Below, piece by piece: positions 8,748-17,050 of a stretch of 64,000 bases of DNA (position 1 is its first letter; every line of letters begins with the position of its first letter). The stretch comes from E44-bin88 sp050123275 (GTDB taxonomy: Bacteria > Chloroflexota > Dehalococcoidia > Dehalococcoidales > BS750m-G39), in assembly GCA_050123275.1 (NCBI GenBank), contig JASFHK010000001.1:124001-188000 (forward strand), in the 5' to 3' direction. The notes below the pieces were generated by a model. That model did no database searches. It had not been told where the DNA came from and was given only the letters and a program-made list of their open reading frames with translations. The translations under genes and the position numbers were made by a program.

Positions 8748-8776
8748 ATTCTAACACAGGACAGGAGGGCGGGCAA
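8748..8776 (-). promoter_or_regulatory. Probable mfd promoter
   Basis: On the - strand TTGCCC (complement of 8771-8776), 17 bases, TAGAAT (complement of 8748-8753). The predicted start is near 8741. A TATAAT for proB (8782-8787, + strand) lies alongside but has no clear -35 box. Confidence 0.55.
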
Positions 8777-8810
8777 TTTGCTATAATGGCCTGTAATTGG
8801 GGACAAGACA

Positions 8811-9923
8811 ATGGCTTACCAAAGAATCGTGGTCAAGTTCGGCACGGCGCTGCTGACCAACGGCAGTGACAACCTGGATAAAGATGTCATGTCGCGCCTG
8901 GTGAGGCAGCTGTCCAAATTGCACGAGCAGGGCAAGGAAATCATCCTCGTCTCCTCGGGGGCGATGGCGGCGGGGCGCCACCAGCTGGGCTTGAGCAAGC
9001 GGGTGCGGGACATCCCCTTCAAGCAGGTGCTGGCCTCGGTGGGGCAACACCACCTGATGCACCTCTACGAGCGGCTTTTCGCCGGGCATAACATTACCGT
9101 GGCCCAGGCGCTTTTGTCTCGCTCCGACCTGCTCGACAGGGCGGGCTACCTCAACGCCCGCAACACCCTGCTGGCGCTCATGGAGCTGAAGGTGCTCTGT
9201 ATCGTCAACGAAAACGACGTGGTCGCCGTCGAGGAGCTTGAAGAAGCCGTCTTCGGCGATAACGATAACCTCTCGGCGATGGTGGCTAACCTGGTCGATG
9301 CCGACCTGCTGCTCATCCTCACCGATATCGGGGGGCTTTATACCGCCGACCCCAACCGCCACCCCGGCGCCGAGCTTGTCCCCGAGGTAAAAACGATAGA
9401 CAGTAAAATCGAACGGCTGGCGGCGGACACCCCGGGTGGGGTGGGCACCGGCGGCATGATTGCCAAGGTGGAAGCGGCCAAGCTGGCGACATCTTCCGGG
9501 GTGACGGTGATTATCGCCGACGGCAGGGAGCCCGACGTCGTTACCCGGCTGGTTAAGGGCGAGACGCTCGGCACCCGCTTTTTGCCCGCGTCCAGCCGTC
9601 TGGAAAGCCGCCAGCGCTGGATGCTCAGCGGCCTTTCCACCAGGGGCAAGCTGGTGGTGGACGCGGGGGCGGTGCTGGCGCTCAAGGACCAGAAGCGCAG
9701 CCTGCTGGCGGCGGGCATTAAAGAGATCGAAGGCGAGTTCAATCGCGGCGACATCGTCAACATCTGCGACGCCGAGGGCTGCCGTCTGGCCTGCGGCATC
9801 GCCAACTACAGCTCGTCCGATATCGCCGTTATCAAGGGCGCCCACTCGGAGAAGATAACCACTCTTCTCGGCTATGATTACGGCTCGGAAGTGGTGCACC
9901 GTAATAACCTGGTAGTGGTCTAG
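8811..9923 (+). CDS. proB: Glutamate 5-kinase with PUA domain
   Basis: ProB phosphorylates glutamate, the first step of proline synthesis. The 370-residue protein has the amino-acid-kinase start YQRIVVKFGTALLTNG, the LVSSGAMAAGR loop, NENDVVAVEEL and FGDNDNLSAMVA in the active site, and TPGGVGTGGMIAKVEAA. A PUA domain occupies roughly residues 280-370. This is the two-domain form found in most bacteria. A TATAAT at 8782-8787 can drive it. The partner proA lies downstream, separated by two small genes. Confidence 0.96.
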   Translation: MAYQRIVVKFGTALLTNGSDNLDKDVMSRLVRQLSKLHEQGKEIILVSSGAMAAGRHQLGLSKRVRDIPFKQVLASVGQHHLMHLYERLFAGHNITVAQALLSRSDLLDRAGYLNARNTLLALMELKVLCIVNENDVVAVEELEEAVFGDNDNLSAMVANLVDADLLLILTDIGGLYTADPNRHPGAELVPEVKTIDSKIERLAADTPGGVGTGGMIAKVEAAKLATSSGVTVIIADGREPDVVTRLVKGETLGTRFLPASSRLESRQRWMLSGLSTRGKLVVDAGAVLALKDQKRSLLAAGIKEIEGEFNRGDIVNICDAEGCRLACGIANYSSSDIAVIKGAHSEKITTLLGYDYGSEVVHRNNLVVV

Positions 9924-9946
9924 AAATGGTAGTGCTCTAGAGATAT

Positions 9947-10243
9947 ATGTCGAACGTATGCATCGGTAAACTTCATTTCGCGGGAGATAAGCAGGAGGCA
10001 GTCGAGGTTAAATATCGTTTTTACAGCGAGTCGTCCGCCGGCTGGCGTGGCGAGTTCCTCCCCCAGGAGTCCCGCAATTTCATCGAGGGCGAGGGCTATG
10101 TCATCGAGCTGGAAGACGGGCGGCGGGGGCGTTGCGCTATCCGCCGCATGGTCAACCGGGTGATGCCCACCGTGCCACCGGTCTACGCCTACTATTTCCG
10201 GGGTATGGGACGGCTGGATAAGACGGAAGAGCCGGAAGAGTAA
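9947..10243 (+). CDS. Uncharacterised 98-residue protein
   Basis: This soluble protein is not recognised. It reads as mostly beta strands (VEVKYRFYSESS, YVIELEDGRRGRCAIRRM) and ends in an acidic tail, with no TM segment or signal peptide and one Cys on each side. Codon use matches the GC-rich neighbours, so it is native. It begins 23 bases after proB and is probably co-transcribed with it. Similar small beta proteins next to metabolic genes could be ligand-binding or structural, but nothing here points to a function. Confidence 0.7.
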   Translation: MSNVCIGKLHFAGDKQEAVEVKYRFYSESSAGWRGEFLPQESRNFIEGEGYVIELEDGRRGRCAIRRMVNRVMPTVPPVYAYYFRGMGRLDKTEEPEE

Positions 10244-10284
10244 TTTTTGGGTGTATAATGCGGGGGGAGGTGGGTTAAATAAAT

Positions 10285-10554
10285 ATGGTTGATTTTAAAT
10301 GCCTCTCATGCGGTAAAATCATTGAAATGCCACAATATATCAACGCGCAAAAGTATGATGGACATTTAATTTGTCGAGGGTGCGGTTCGTTGTTGCATAT
10401 AAAATTGGTGGGGGGAGCGGTAGAGAAGTATAAGGTCGTAGAGAAAAACTGGGCACCTATTGACGTGAAGGATTTGACAGACGAAGAGTTACTCGAAATT
10501 GCCCAAGGTAAAAGTAGACGAAAAGTATTTAAGAAGAAGGTAAGCGGGATATAA
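10285..10554 (+). CDS. Small zinc-ribbon protein
   Basis: The 89-residue protein has an N-terminal four-cysteine ribbon (CLSCGK at residue 6, CRGCGS at residue 31). A charged C-terminal part contains DLTDEELLEIAQGKSRRKVFKKK, a helix followed by a basic tail. That layout fits a nucleic-acid- or protein-binding adaptor, but no family was recognised. The gene is markedly more AT-rich than proB and proA. TATAAT at 10254-10259 and GGGGGGAGGTGG before the start suggest its own expression. Confidence 0.75.
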   Translation: MVDFKCLSCGKIIEMPQYINAQKYDGHLICRGCGSLLHIKLVGGAVEKYKVVEKNWAPIDVKDLTDEELLEIAQGKSRRKVFKKKVSGI

Positions 10555-10591
10555 TGAGTTTGGGTAAATCAGTAGTCCTTGTAGGAAGTCC

Positions 10592-10670
10592 AAGAGGGGC
10601 GAAGCCCCTCTTCTAAAAAAATATTTCCCCCTCTCCTTGATAGGAGAGGGGGATACAGGGGGTGAGGTAG
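10592..10670 (+). repeat. Two-hairpin dispersed repeat, copy 1
   Basis: Stem 1 is AAGAGGGGC/GCCCCTCTT around GAA. After an A-rich spacer, stem 2 is an 11-bp CCCCCTCTCCT/AGGAGAGGGGG (10627-10637, 10642-10652), then ATACAGGGGGTGAGGTAG. A near-identical unit in the same orientation lies at 56953-57042. Its 3' end GGTGAGGT falls where the proA ribosome-binding site is needed. Confidence 0.85.
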
Positions 10671-10673
10671 AAA

Positions 10674-11948
10674 ATGACCTCAGGCAAGGCGGAACTGGAG
10701 ACCAAGGCCAAGGCGGCCAAGGCGGCCTCGCGCCGCATGGCTTACCTCTCGTCGGCAATCAAGGACCAGGCTTTACATAACATTTCAGCCGACATCCTCG
10801 CCAAGCAGAAAGAAATCCTGGCGGCCAACCAGAAAGACTACCAGACGGCCCAAGCTTCGGGGATGAACGCGGCCATGCTCGACCGGCTCATGCTCGACCC
10901 CAAGCGCTTGGAAGCCATCGCCGCCGACGTGCTCTCGGTGGCGGCGCTGTCCGACCCGGTGGGCGAAATCTGGGATATGCGCACCCTGCCCAACGGCTTG
11001 CAGCTGGGCAAAAAGCGGGTGCCGCTGGGTGTTATCGGCGCCATCTACGAGAGCCGCCCCAACGTCACCGTGGATATCTCCGCCCTCTGCCTCAAGTCGG
11101 GTAACGCGCTTATCCTGCGGGGCGGCAAGGAAGCCATCCACTCCAACAGCGCCCTGGCTAATGTCGTCCAGGCGGCGGCGACGCGCGCCGGCGTCCCCGA
11201 AGGCGCCGTGCAGCTCATCGAGAATACCGACCGCGAGCTGGTGGGCGACATGCTCCAGATGCGCCAGTACATCGACCTGATGATACCGCGCGGCGGTGCG
11301 GGCTTAATCAAGCTGGTTAAGGAAAACGCGGCCATGGCGGTGGTGGCGGGGGGCATCGGCGTCTGCCACACCTATGTCGACCGGGGCGCCGATATCAATA
11401 AGGCGGTGGCCATCGTCTTCAACGCCAAGGTGCAACGCCCCACTGTCTGTAACGCCCTGGATACCATTCTCGTCCACGCCGATATCGCTAAGAAGTATTT
11501 GCCCGCGATGGCCAAAAAGCTGAACGAAGCCGGCGTCGAGATGCACTGCGATAAACAGGCGATGGCTATCCTCAAGTCCGACGCTTCCTTGAAGCTGAAA
11601 GCCGCCACCGACGAGGACTGGGGCAAGGAGTTCCTGGCCCTGATTGCGGCGGTCAAAGTAGTCGCCTCCCTGGAAGAGGCGCTGGAGCACATCGAGCGCT
11701 ACGGCTCGGGCCACTCCGAGGCCATTGTCACCGAGGAATACGCGGCGGCGATGCGCTTTCTCAACGAGGTGGACGCCTCCGCCGTCTATGCCAACGCCTC
11801 CACGCGCTTTACCGACGGCTCCATGTTCGGTCTGGGGGCGGAGGTGGGCATCAGCACCCAGAAGTTCCACGCCCGCGGGCCCCTGGGCGTGCGGGAGCTG
11901 ACCAGCTACAAGTGGGTTATCTTCGGCAACGGCCAGATAAGGCCCTAA
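10674..11948 (+). CDS. proA: Gamma-glutamyl phosphate reductase
   Basis: ProA reduces glutamyl-5-phosphate to the semialdehyde with NADPH, the step after ProB. The 424-residue protein shows VPLGVIGAIYESRPNVT, ALILRGGKEA, MIPRGGAGLI, and the catalytic cysteine in QRPTVCNALDT. It ends HARGPLGVRELTSYKW, as is standard. The ATG lies four bases after the dispersed repeat, whose last bases serve as its ribosome-binding site. Its last four bases overlap the convergent rph gene. Confidence 0.97.
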   Translation: MTSGKAELETKAKAAKAASRRMAYLSSAIKDQALHNISADILAKQKEILAANQKDYQTAQASGMNAAMLDRLMLDPKRLEAIAADVLSVAALSDPVGEIWDMRTLPNGLQLGKKRVPLGVIGAIYESRPNVTVDISALCLKSGNALILRGGKEAIHSNSALANVVQAAATRAGVPEGAVQLIENTDRELVGDMLQMRQYIDLMIPRGGAGLIKLVKENAAMAVVAGGIGVCHTYVDRGADINKAVAIVFNAKVQRPTVCNALDTILVHADIAKKYLPAMAKKLNEAGVEMHCDKQAMAILKSDASLKLKAATDEDWGKEFLALIAAVKVVASLEEALEHIERYGSGHSEAIVTEEYAAAMRFLNEVDASAVYANASTRFTDGSMFGLGAEVGISTQKFHARGPLGVRELTSYKWVIFGNGQIRP

Positions 11949-12667
11949 ATCATCTCTAACGCGGCCTGCTGAATCTCGAAGAGCCGTTCGATGCCCTTCT
12001 CGGCCAGCGCTATCAGCGAGTCCACTCTCTCGCGCGAAAAGGGCTTACCCTCGGCGGTGCCCTGAATCTCGACGAACTCGCGGCGCCCGGTCATCACTAC
12101 GTTAAAGTCAACGGCGGCGATGCAGTCTTCGTCATAGCAGAGGTCGAGCAGCTGGTGGTCGTGGACGATGCCGACGCTGGTGGCGGCGACGGCGCTGAGC
12201 AGGGGAATGGAGGCGATTATCCCCATGTTGGCCAGATTCTTGAGCGCCTGGCTGAGGGCGACGTAGGCGCCGGTGATAGCCGCCGTGCGCGTGCCGCCGT
12301 CGGCCTGGAGCACGTCGCAGTCCACGATTAGCGTCCTTTCCCCCAGATTGGCCAGGTCGGTGACCGCCCTCAACGAGCGCCCGATGAGGCGCTGTATTTC
12401 CTGGCTCCTCCCCGCCACCCTTCCCACCGAGGCTTCGCGGGGGCTGCGGGTAACGGTGGCGCGGGGCAGCATGCCGTATTCGGCGGTAATCCAGCCCGTG
12501 CCCTGTCCCCTCAAGAAAGGCGGCACCTTGTCCTCGACGCTAACCGAGCAGAGTACCCGCGTCTTGCCCAGCTCAATCAGTGCCGAGCCTTCGGCAAAGC
12601 TCTGGAAGCCGGGGGTTATCCTGGCCGGTCTAAGTTCGTCAAAAGCGCGCCCGTCAGCCCTTTTCAT
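11945..12667 (-). CDS. rph: Ribonuclease PH
   Basis: RNase PH trims the 3' end of tRNA precursors using phosphate. The 240-residue protein has the hallmark start RADGRAFDELRP, the segment GWITAEYGMLPRAT, SVGRVAGRSQEIQRLIGRSLR and the DVLQADGGTRTAAITG active-site region. Length is normal. The start ATG follows GGAGATATCGCTTT. It converges on proA with a four-base overlap. Confidence 0.97.
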   Translation of the reverse strand: MKRADGRAFDELRPARITPGFQSFAEGSALIELGKTRVLCSVSVEDKVPPFLRGQGTGWITAEYGMLPRATVTRSPREASVGRVAGRSQEIQRLIGRSLRAVTDLANLGERTLIVDCDVLQADGGTRTAAITGAYVALSQALKNLANMGIIASIPLLSAVAATSVGIVHDHQLLDLCYDEDCIAAVDFNVVMTGRREFVEIQGTAEGKPFSRERVDSLIALAEKGIERLFEIQQAALEMI

Positions 12668-12744
12668 AAAGCGATATCTCCAATTCTAGCTTGGTCAGAG
12701 TATAGCATTGATGACCGTGAATAACAATGCTCTCGGGGGGGCTT

Positions 12745-12772
12745 TTGCCCTCTCTTTCCGCTGTGGTAGAAT
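12745..12772 (+). promoter_or_regulatory. Promoter predicting a leaderless transcript
   Basis: TTGCCC (12745-12750), 16 bases, TAGAAT (12767-12772). The start codon GTG at 12779 is seven bases beyond the -10 box, where transcription should begin, so the mRNA would have no leader. No convincing ribosome-binding site is available. Confidence 0.6.
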
Positions 12773-12778
12773 GCAGGT

Positions 12779-13711
12779 GTGAGCCTGAGTCGCAAAGTAA
12801 GCCGTCTCATCGACGAAATCAAGAACGACAAGAAACAGGGCGCCAGCCAGCTGGCCCGTCAGTCTATGGCCGTGCTCAAGGTTGCCGCCGAGCGCAGCCA
12901 GGCGGACAGCACCCAGCACCTCTTTGATGAGCTTAAAGAGGTGGGCAAGGGGTTGATGGCGGTCCGCCCGGCCATGGCGCCTATCTTCAACATCGTCAAC
13001 CGCTACCTCAACGCGCTGGCGCCGGCGACCAGGGGGGAGGGGCTGGACTACTCCCGCAGCCTGGCTATCGCCAAGGCCGACGAGCTGGCGCGGGTATCGC
13101 TGCAGGCCATCGCCGAGATTACCAGTTGCGGGCTGGGGCTAATCAACGAAAACGACAGGATACTGACCCACAGCTACAGCTCGACGGTGATGTCCGTCCT
13201 GGGGGAAGCCCCTGCCGAGGGCAAGCATATCGAGGTCATCGCCACCCGTTCCGGCGCCGGCGGCACCGGCCAGCGCGTTGCCCGCGAGCTGGGCAGCCGC
13301 GGCATGACGGTCACCTTTATCGACGACACGGCGGCGGGGCTTTACGTGTCTAAGGCGAACAAGGTGATGCTCGGCGCCGACCGCGTTTGCGCCGACGGCG
13401 GCATCGTTAACGGCGTGGGCAGCTACCCGCTGGCGCTGGCGGCGCAAAGAGCCGCCGTTCCCTGCTATGTTTTGTGCGAGACGCTCAAGTTCGACCAGAG
13501 GCTGAGGAGCGAAGAGGTTGACCTTGAGGAAAAAGACCCCGCCGAGGTTGTCGGTAAGGCCAAGCTGCCGGCGACGGTCAGCGCCAGGAACCCATACTTC
13601 GATGTCACCCCTCTGGAAATAATCACGGGTATAGTCACCGAAAACGGGCTGCTGGCGCCGGAAGGCGTCACCGGCTACATCCGGCGGCTACTGTTCGCTG
13701 AGGGCGTTTAG
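12779..13711 (+). CDS. eIF-2B alpha/beta/delta-like family protein
   Basis: The 310-residue protein belongs to the fold shared by eIF2B regulatory subunits, MtnA and archaeal ribose-1,5-bisphosphate isomerase. An all-helical N-terminal half is followed by a Rossmann-like half with VIATRSGAGGTGQRVARELG and GADRVCADGGIVNGVGSYPLA. The Asp of GADR is kept. The cysteine of the THC motif used by the isomerases is replaced (LTHSYSSTV), as in eIF2B-type proteins, so sugar-phosphate isomerase activity is doubtful. The GTG start lies at the predicted transcription start. The last 24 bases overlap the convergent lipoprotein gene. Confidence 0.85.
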   Translation: MSLSRKVSRLIDEIKNDKKQGASQLARQSMAVLKVAAERSQADSTQHLFDELKEVGKGLMAVRPAMAPIFNIVNRYLNALAPATRGEGLDYSRSLAIAKADELARVSLQAIAEITSCGLGLINENDRILTHSYSSTVMSVLGEAPAEGKHIEVIATRSGAGGTGQRVARELGSRGMTVTFIDDTAAGLYVSKANKVMLGADRVCADGGIVNGVGSYPLALAAQRAAVPCYVLCETLKFDQRLRSEEVDLEEKDPAEVVGKAKLPATVSARNPYFDVTPLEIITGIVTENGLLAPEGVTGYIRRLLFAEGV

Positions 13712-14125
13712 CTTGGGGGAAGCGAGCCAGAAACCGGCGATATAGGCTTCCTCATCTATCATCTCGAAGTAAAGGGTGGCGGTGGCGTCATCCGGCTCGT
13801 CGGTGAAGTGACAGGTGTACTCGACGACGATATAGCCGCTCTCTTCCCGGGCGCTCTTGAATTCCTTATCGGTATAGTTCCCGACCACGGATTCTATTTG
13901 AGTGCAGCCGGTGTTGAACTGTCCCTCGGTAAAGGTTTCGGCGGCTTCGGGGACGTATAGCGCCACGTGCGTGGCGTAATCACACTCGGTCATGCTCTGC
14001 AGGGCGCTCTCGGCCATGGCGTCGGCATAGCTCGGCTCCGACATCGGGCCGCAGGCCGCCAGCCCGGTGATGGCGATGACCAGAACGAGCAACCCGCAAG
14101 CCGCTTTGACTATTGATTTCGACAT
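13688..14125 (-). CDS. Small lipoprotein of unknown function
   Basis: The 145-residue protein has a lipoprotein signal peptide (SKSIVKAACGLLVLVIAITGLAAC) with the lipobox LAAC. The mature part is small and alpha+beta, with TECDYATHVALYVPEA and ATLYFEMIDEEAYIAGFWLAS, which resembles the compact DUF3887/NTF2-like domains seen in Gram-positive lipoproteins. No enzyme motif is seen. It is the last gene of a - strand group with a Nudix and a DUF2807 gene, and its 3' end overlaps the eIF-2B-like gene by 24 bases. Confidence 0.82.
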   Translation of the reverse strand: MSKSIVKAACGLLVLVIAITGLAACGPMSEPSYADAMAESALQSMTECDYATHVALYVPEAAETFTEGQFNTGCTQIESVVGNYTDKEFKSAREESGYIVVEYTCHFTDEPDDATATLYFEMIDEEAYIAGFWLASPKLNALSEQ

Positions 14126-14138
14126 GATGCCTCCTTGA

Positions 14139-14540
14139 CTATAACACCCTCGACAGCGCCTCTTTGAGCTTGGGCACGGTCGGGTAACGCTCCATATCTT
14201 CGGGCTTTATCCACTTCGCCTCTTTGTGCTCCCAGTCGATCCTGATTTTAGTCCTGTTCTTGATATGAAAGAGATAGGGGTGGACCAGCCACCTTACTCC
14301 CAGCCCCTCGTCCTCGACGGTCACCGTCTCACCCCGCTTTATCATCTTCACGTCCCGGCGGTTCAGGCTCGTCTCCTCCTCAATCTCGGTCAGGGCCTGC
14401 TCGTCGGCGGTGCTTTCTATATAGCCGCTGACGCCGGCCCACCGCCCCCGGTAGCTGCCCACCGCGTCGCTACGGCGCAGAATCAGTATCTCGCCCCCCG
14501 ATTCCAGAAAGCAGGTGACCACCTTTTTCTCGGCCAGCAT
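14139..14540 (-). CDS. Nudix hydrolase
   Basis: The 133-residue single-domain protein has the Nudix fold pattern (FLESGGEILILRRSD, then WAGVSGYIES and EIEEETSL). The Nudix box is imperfect: the usual Arg before the Glu cluster is Thr and the spacing is two residues short. The core EIEEE that binds metal is present. The substrate is not predictable; related enzymes cleave nucleotide diphosphates. It lies 9 bases from the DUF2807 gene and 13 from the lipoprotein gene, so the three are probably one transcript. Confidence 0.85.
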   Translation of the reverse strand: MLAEKKVVTCFLESGGEILILRRSDAVGSYRGRWAGVSGYIESTADEQALTEIEEETSLNRRDVKMIKRGETVTVEDEGLGVRWLVHPYLFHIKNRTKIRIDWEHKEAKWIKPEDMERYPTVPKLKEALSRVL

Positions 14541-14549
14541 TTTTCAAGC

Positions 14550-15275
14550 CTACTTTTTATTTATCGAGGAATCCCCGGAAAGCTCGATGTCGCCCAGCGT
14601 CGGGCTGCCCGCATATTCCACCCTGGAGCCGCCGGAAAGGTCGGTGTCCAGCGTGCCGCTGGCATTGATGCTGGCGCGGCTGCCCCCGCTCAAGGCGATG
14701 TCGGCGTCGTCGGCGGTCAGCTCGTCGAGGTAGAACCGGCTGCCGCCCGAGCCGTCAATCTTCAGGTCGTCGGCGCTGCCGGCCAGCTCGACCTGGCTGC
14801 CGCCGGAAAGATTCAGGGTAATGTCGCCGGCGTTCAGCTCGCCTTCGAGCTGGCTGCCCCCGGAAATGTCGGCGCGGAAGGTGTGTGCCGAGCTGAAGCC
14901 GTCGATAGTGCCCTGCGAGCCGCCGGAAAGCCCTAGCTCGTAGAGGCTGGGTATGGTGATGGCGGCGCGCGACGTTACGTTGTTGTAAAAACGGGTGCCC
15001 AGCAGCCGGATGCTCAATTTGTCGCCGGTCTTGGTCAGCTTGATGTATTCGTGCACGTTGTCGTCGGCGGTGATGGCGACGCTGAACTCGTCGCCCTGCT
15101 TCAGTTCCACCTCGAAGCCGTCGTGGACTTCGACCTCGGTAAAGCCGCTGATGACGTGGTGTTCGGTGGTCAGGTTGCCGGAGCCGTCAACGATGTCACC
15201 GATGCAGCCCCCCAGTCCCCACATCAGCCCCGACAGCGTTAGAACGACCAGTGCTAAAACGGTTATCTTTTTCAT
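14550..15275 (-). CDS. DUF2807 (GIN-type) lipoprotein
   Basis: The 241-residue protein has a signal peptide ending in a lipobox (LGGC). It then forms a right-handed repeat in which SGGS recurs about every 20 residues (SGGSQGTIDG, SGGSQLEGEL, SGGSQVELAG, SGGSRFYLDE, SGGSRASINA, SGGSRVEYAG). This is the putative autotransporter-head GIN domain, DUF2807, a beta-helix found in exported proteins of unknown function. The start region is FTEVEVHDGFEVELKQGD, typical of the family. It should sit on the outer face of the membrane. Confidence 0.9.
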   Translation of the reverse strand: MKKITVLALVVLTLSGLMWGLGGCIGDIVDGSGNLTTEHHVISGFTEVEVHDGFEVELKQGDEFSVAITADDNVHEYIKLTKTGDKLSIRLLGTRFYNNVTSRAAITIPSLYELGLSGGSQGTIDGFSSAHTFRADISGGSQLEGELNAGDITLNLSGGSQVELAGSADDLKIDGSGGSRFYLDELTADDADIALSGGSRASINASGTLDTDLSGGSRVEYAGSPTLGDIELSGDSSINKK

Positions 15276-15286
15276 GCCTCACCTCG

Positions 15287-15763
15287 CTAAAGGCTTTGCA
15301 GGTATTCCTCAAGCCATTTCAGGGCGGCTTCGGCGGCGCTTTGCTTGTTCCGGGCGCGGTCGCCCTGGAACTGGTGCTTCCGGCTGAGGGTGGTCTCGCC
15401 GTGGGAAAGCCCCAGGTAAAAAAGCCCCACCCCCTTCTCCGCGGTGGCTCCGCCCGGCCCGGCGATGCCCGTGTCGGCGATGCAGATGTCAACGCCCAGC
15501 AGCAGCTTGCCGCCCTCGGCCATCTCCCCGGCGACCTGGGGGCTGACGGCGCCGTACTGAATCAGGGTGACTTCGCTCACGCCTACCACGGCGCTCTTGA
15601 CCTCGTTGTTGTAGGCGGTCACCGAGCCCTTGAAATAGTCCGAGCTGCCGGCGACGTTGGTGATGCGGTGCGCTATCAGGCCGCCCGTGGCCGATTCCAC
15701 CGTCCCCAGCGTCAGGCCCTTCTCGCGGAGCAAGCCGCCGATGCTTTCCTCCAGGCTCGCCAA
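15287..15763 (-). CDS. CinA C-terminal domain protein (nicotinamide-nucleotide amidase)
   Basis: The 158-residue protein is only the C-terminal domain of CinA: TVESATGGLIAHRITNVAGSSDYFKGSVTAYNN, GAVSPQVAGEMAEG and ADTGIAGPGG. Stand-alone versions (PncC/YgaD) deamidate NMN in pyridine-nucleotide recycling. The serine of the ESATGG motif, the likely nucleophile, is present. The N-terminal molybdopterin-binding-like domain of full CinA is absent. It starts 73 bases from the permease gene. Confidence 0.92.
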   Translation of the reverse strand: MASLEESIGGLLREKGLTLGTVESATGGLIAHRITNVAGSSDYFKGSVTAYNNEVKSAVVGVSEVTLIQYGAVSPQVAGEMAEGGKLLLGVDICIADTGIAGPGGATAEKGVGLFYLGLSHGETTLSRKHQFQGDRARNKQSAAEAALKWLEEYLQSL

Positions 15764-15835
15764 TAGATTCCCCCTCGATATTAATTATATCAGGGATTAT
15801 GCTACAGTCTACCACAAGCGGGTGGGTTTCGTCTC

Positions 15836-17044
15836 TTACGCGGCGCTGGCGCGGAAGCGCCAGACGGCGATGACGCCGAAAAATACGGTGAAGCCGGCCA
15901 GCACCATCATCTCGGGGACGACGGCGCCGAAGTCGGCGCCGAAGAGCATCAGCTTGTTGAAGCCGGTGGTCGCCCAGCCGTGCGGGGTTATCTTGGCCAG
16001 GGCCTGCATCCAGTTGGGCAGGATAAACAGCGGCCACCAGCAGCCGCCCAGAGGGGCCAGCACCATGGAAGCCAGCACGGCGATGGAGCTGGCGCTGCGC
16101 TGGGTCTTTACCAGCGTGGCCAGCATGAGGGCGAAGGCGGCCGACATGAGCACCATCAGTACGGAAAGCAGAATCACCGCCCCCGGCGCGTTGCCCATTT
16201 CCATGCCGAAGGCAACCAGTCCCAGCCCCCAGAAAAGCAATATCTGGATTAAGCCCTTGGCCGCCGTGCCGGTGAAGATGCCACCCAGTATGGCTTCCCG
16301 CTTCACCGAGCTGGCCATCAGCCTTTCCAGAGTGTGGTTCTGGCGCTCGCGGACGATGGTCTCGGCGCCCAGAGCGGCGCCGAAGAAAACGAACATGGTC
16401 AGGTAGCCGGGAATGACCCAGTTGGCGGCGCTTTCCTCCTTCACCTCGCCCACCTTCTCCGTGGTGTACTCGATAAAGTTAGCCCCGGCTTCCCCGGCCA
16501 TAATCTGCCCGATAACCTGCTCGATGGCGGCGCTGTCGGTGGGGTCGATGACCCCCTGCTCGATAAGCAGCTCTAGAGAAGCGCTGGCGGTGACGTAGCC
16601 CGCGCCGATGCGCGAGGCGATGGTCTGGCTAAGGCCGGTCAGGGCCGCCCGGTCGCTGGTGGCTTCGGCGTTGGTGACCACCTCGAGTTGAGTGCCGGCC
16701 CCGCTCATCAGCCCCTCGGTGAAGTCGGCGGGGAAGGCCAGGAAACCGTCTATCCTCTCTTCATCCACCGCCAGGTAGGCTTCGTCGTAGTCCACCAGGA
16801 TTATCTCCCAGTCGCCCGCCTCTTCAAGGGCGTCGATTACCTGGTAGCTCAAGCCCCCATCATCCTCCCCGCTGGCGACGTAAAGCTCCATCCGGCTGTC
16901 CTCGGTGGCGCCGATGTTCAGAAAATTGAATAAAGCGATGAAGAAGAAGGGGAAGAGGACAAAAAAGAACAGCGCCCCGCGGTCGGTGACGAAAAGCCGC
17001 AGGTCTTTGAGGGCGATGAACCATACGTTTTTGAGCTGTCTCAT
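15836..17044 (-). CDS. ABC-2 type transporter permease
   Basis: The 402-residue protein has an N-terminal TM segment (about residues 22-45), a large extracytoplasmic domain (about 50-215), and five C-terminal TM segments. RERQNHTLERLMASSVKREAILGG lies on the cytoplasmic side. This is the NatB/YhaP type of ABC-2 exporter subunit. It pairs with the second permease six bases upstream and the ATPase above that. The substrate is unknown; Na+, drugs or peptides are exported by relatives. Confidence 0.92.
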   Translation of the reverse strand: MRQLKNVWFIALKDLRLFVTDRGALFFFVLFPFFFIALFNFLNIGATEDSRMELYVASGEDDGGLSYQVIDALEEAGDWEIILVDYDEAYLAVDEERIDGFLAFPADFTEGLMSGAGTQLEVVTNAEATSDRAALTGLSQTIASRIGAGYVTASASLELLIEQGVIDPTDSAAIEQVIGQIMAGEAGANFIEYTTEKVGEVKEESAANWVIPGYLTMFVFFGAALGAETIVRERQNHTLERLMASSVKREAILGGIFTGTAAKGLIQILLFWGLGLVAFGMEMGNAPGAVILLSVLMVLMSAAFALMLATLVKTQRSASSIAVLASMVLAPLGGCWWPLFILPNWMQALAKITPHGWATTGFNKLMLFGADFGAVVPEMMVLAGFTVFFGVIAVWRFRASAA

Positions 17045-17050
17045 TATTGC

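Noticed and set aside
8781..9899. 372-residue frame opposite proB
   Set aside because: proB is complete with all motifs on the other strand; this frame has none.
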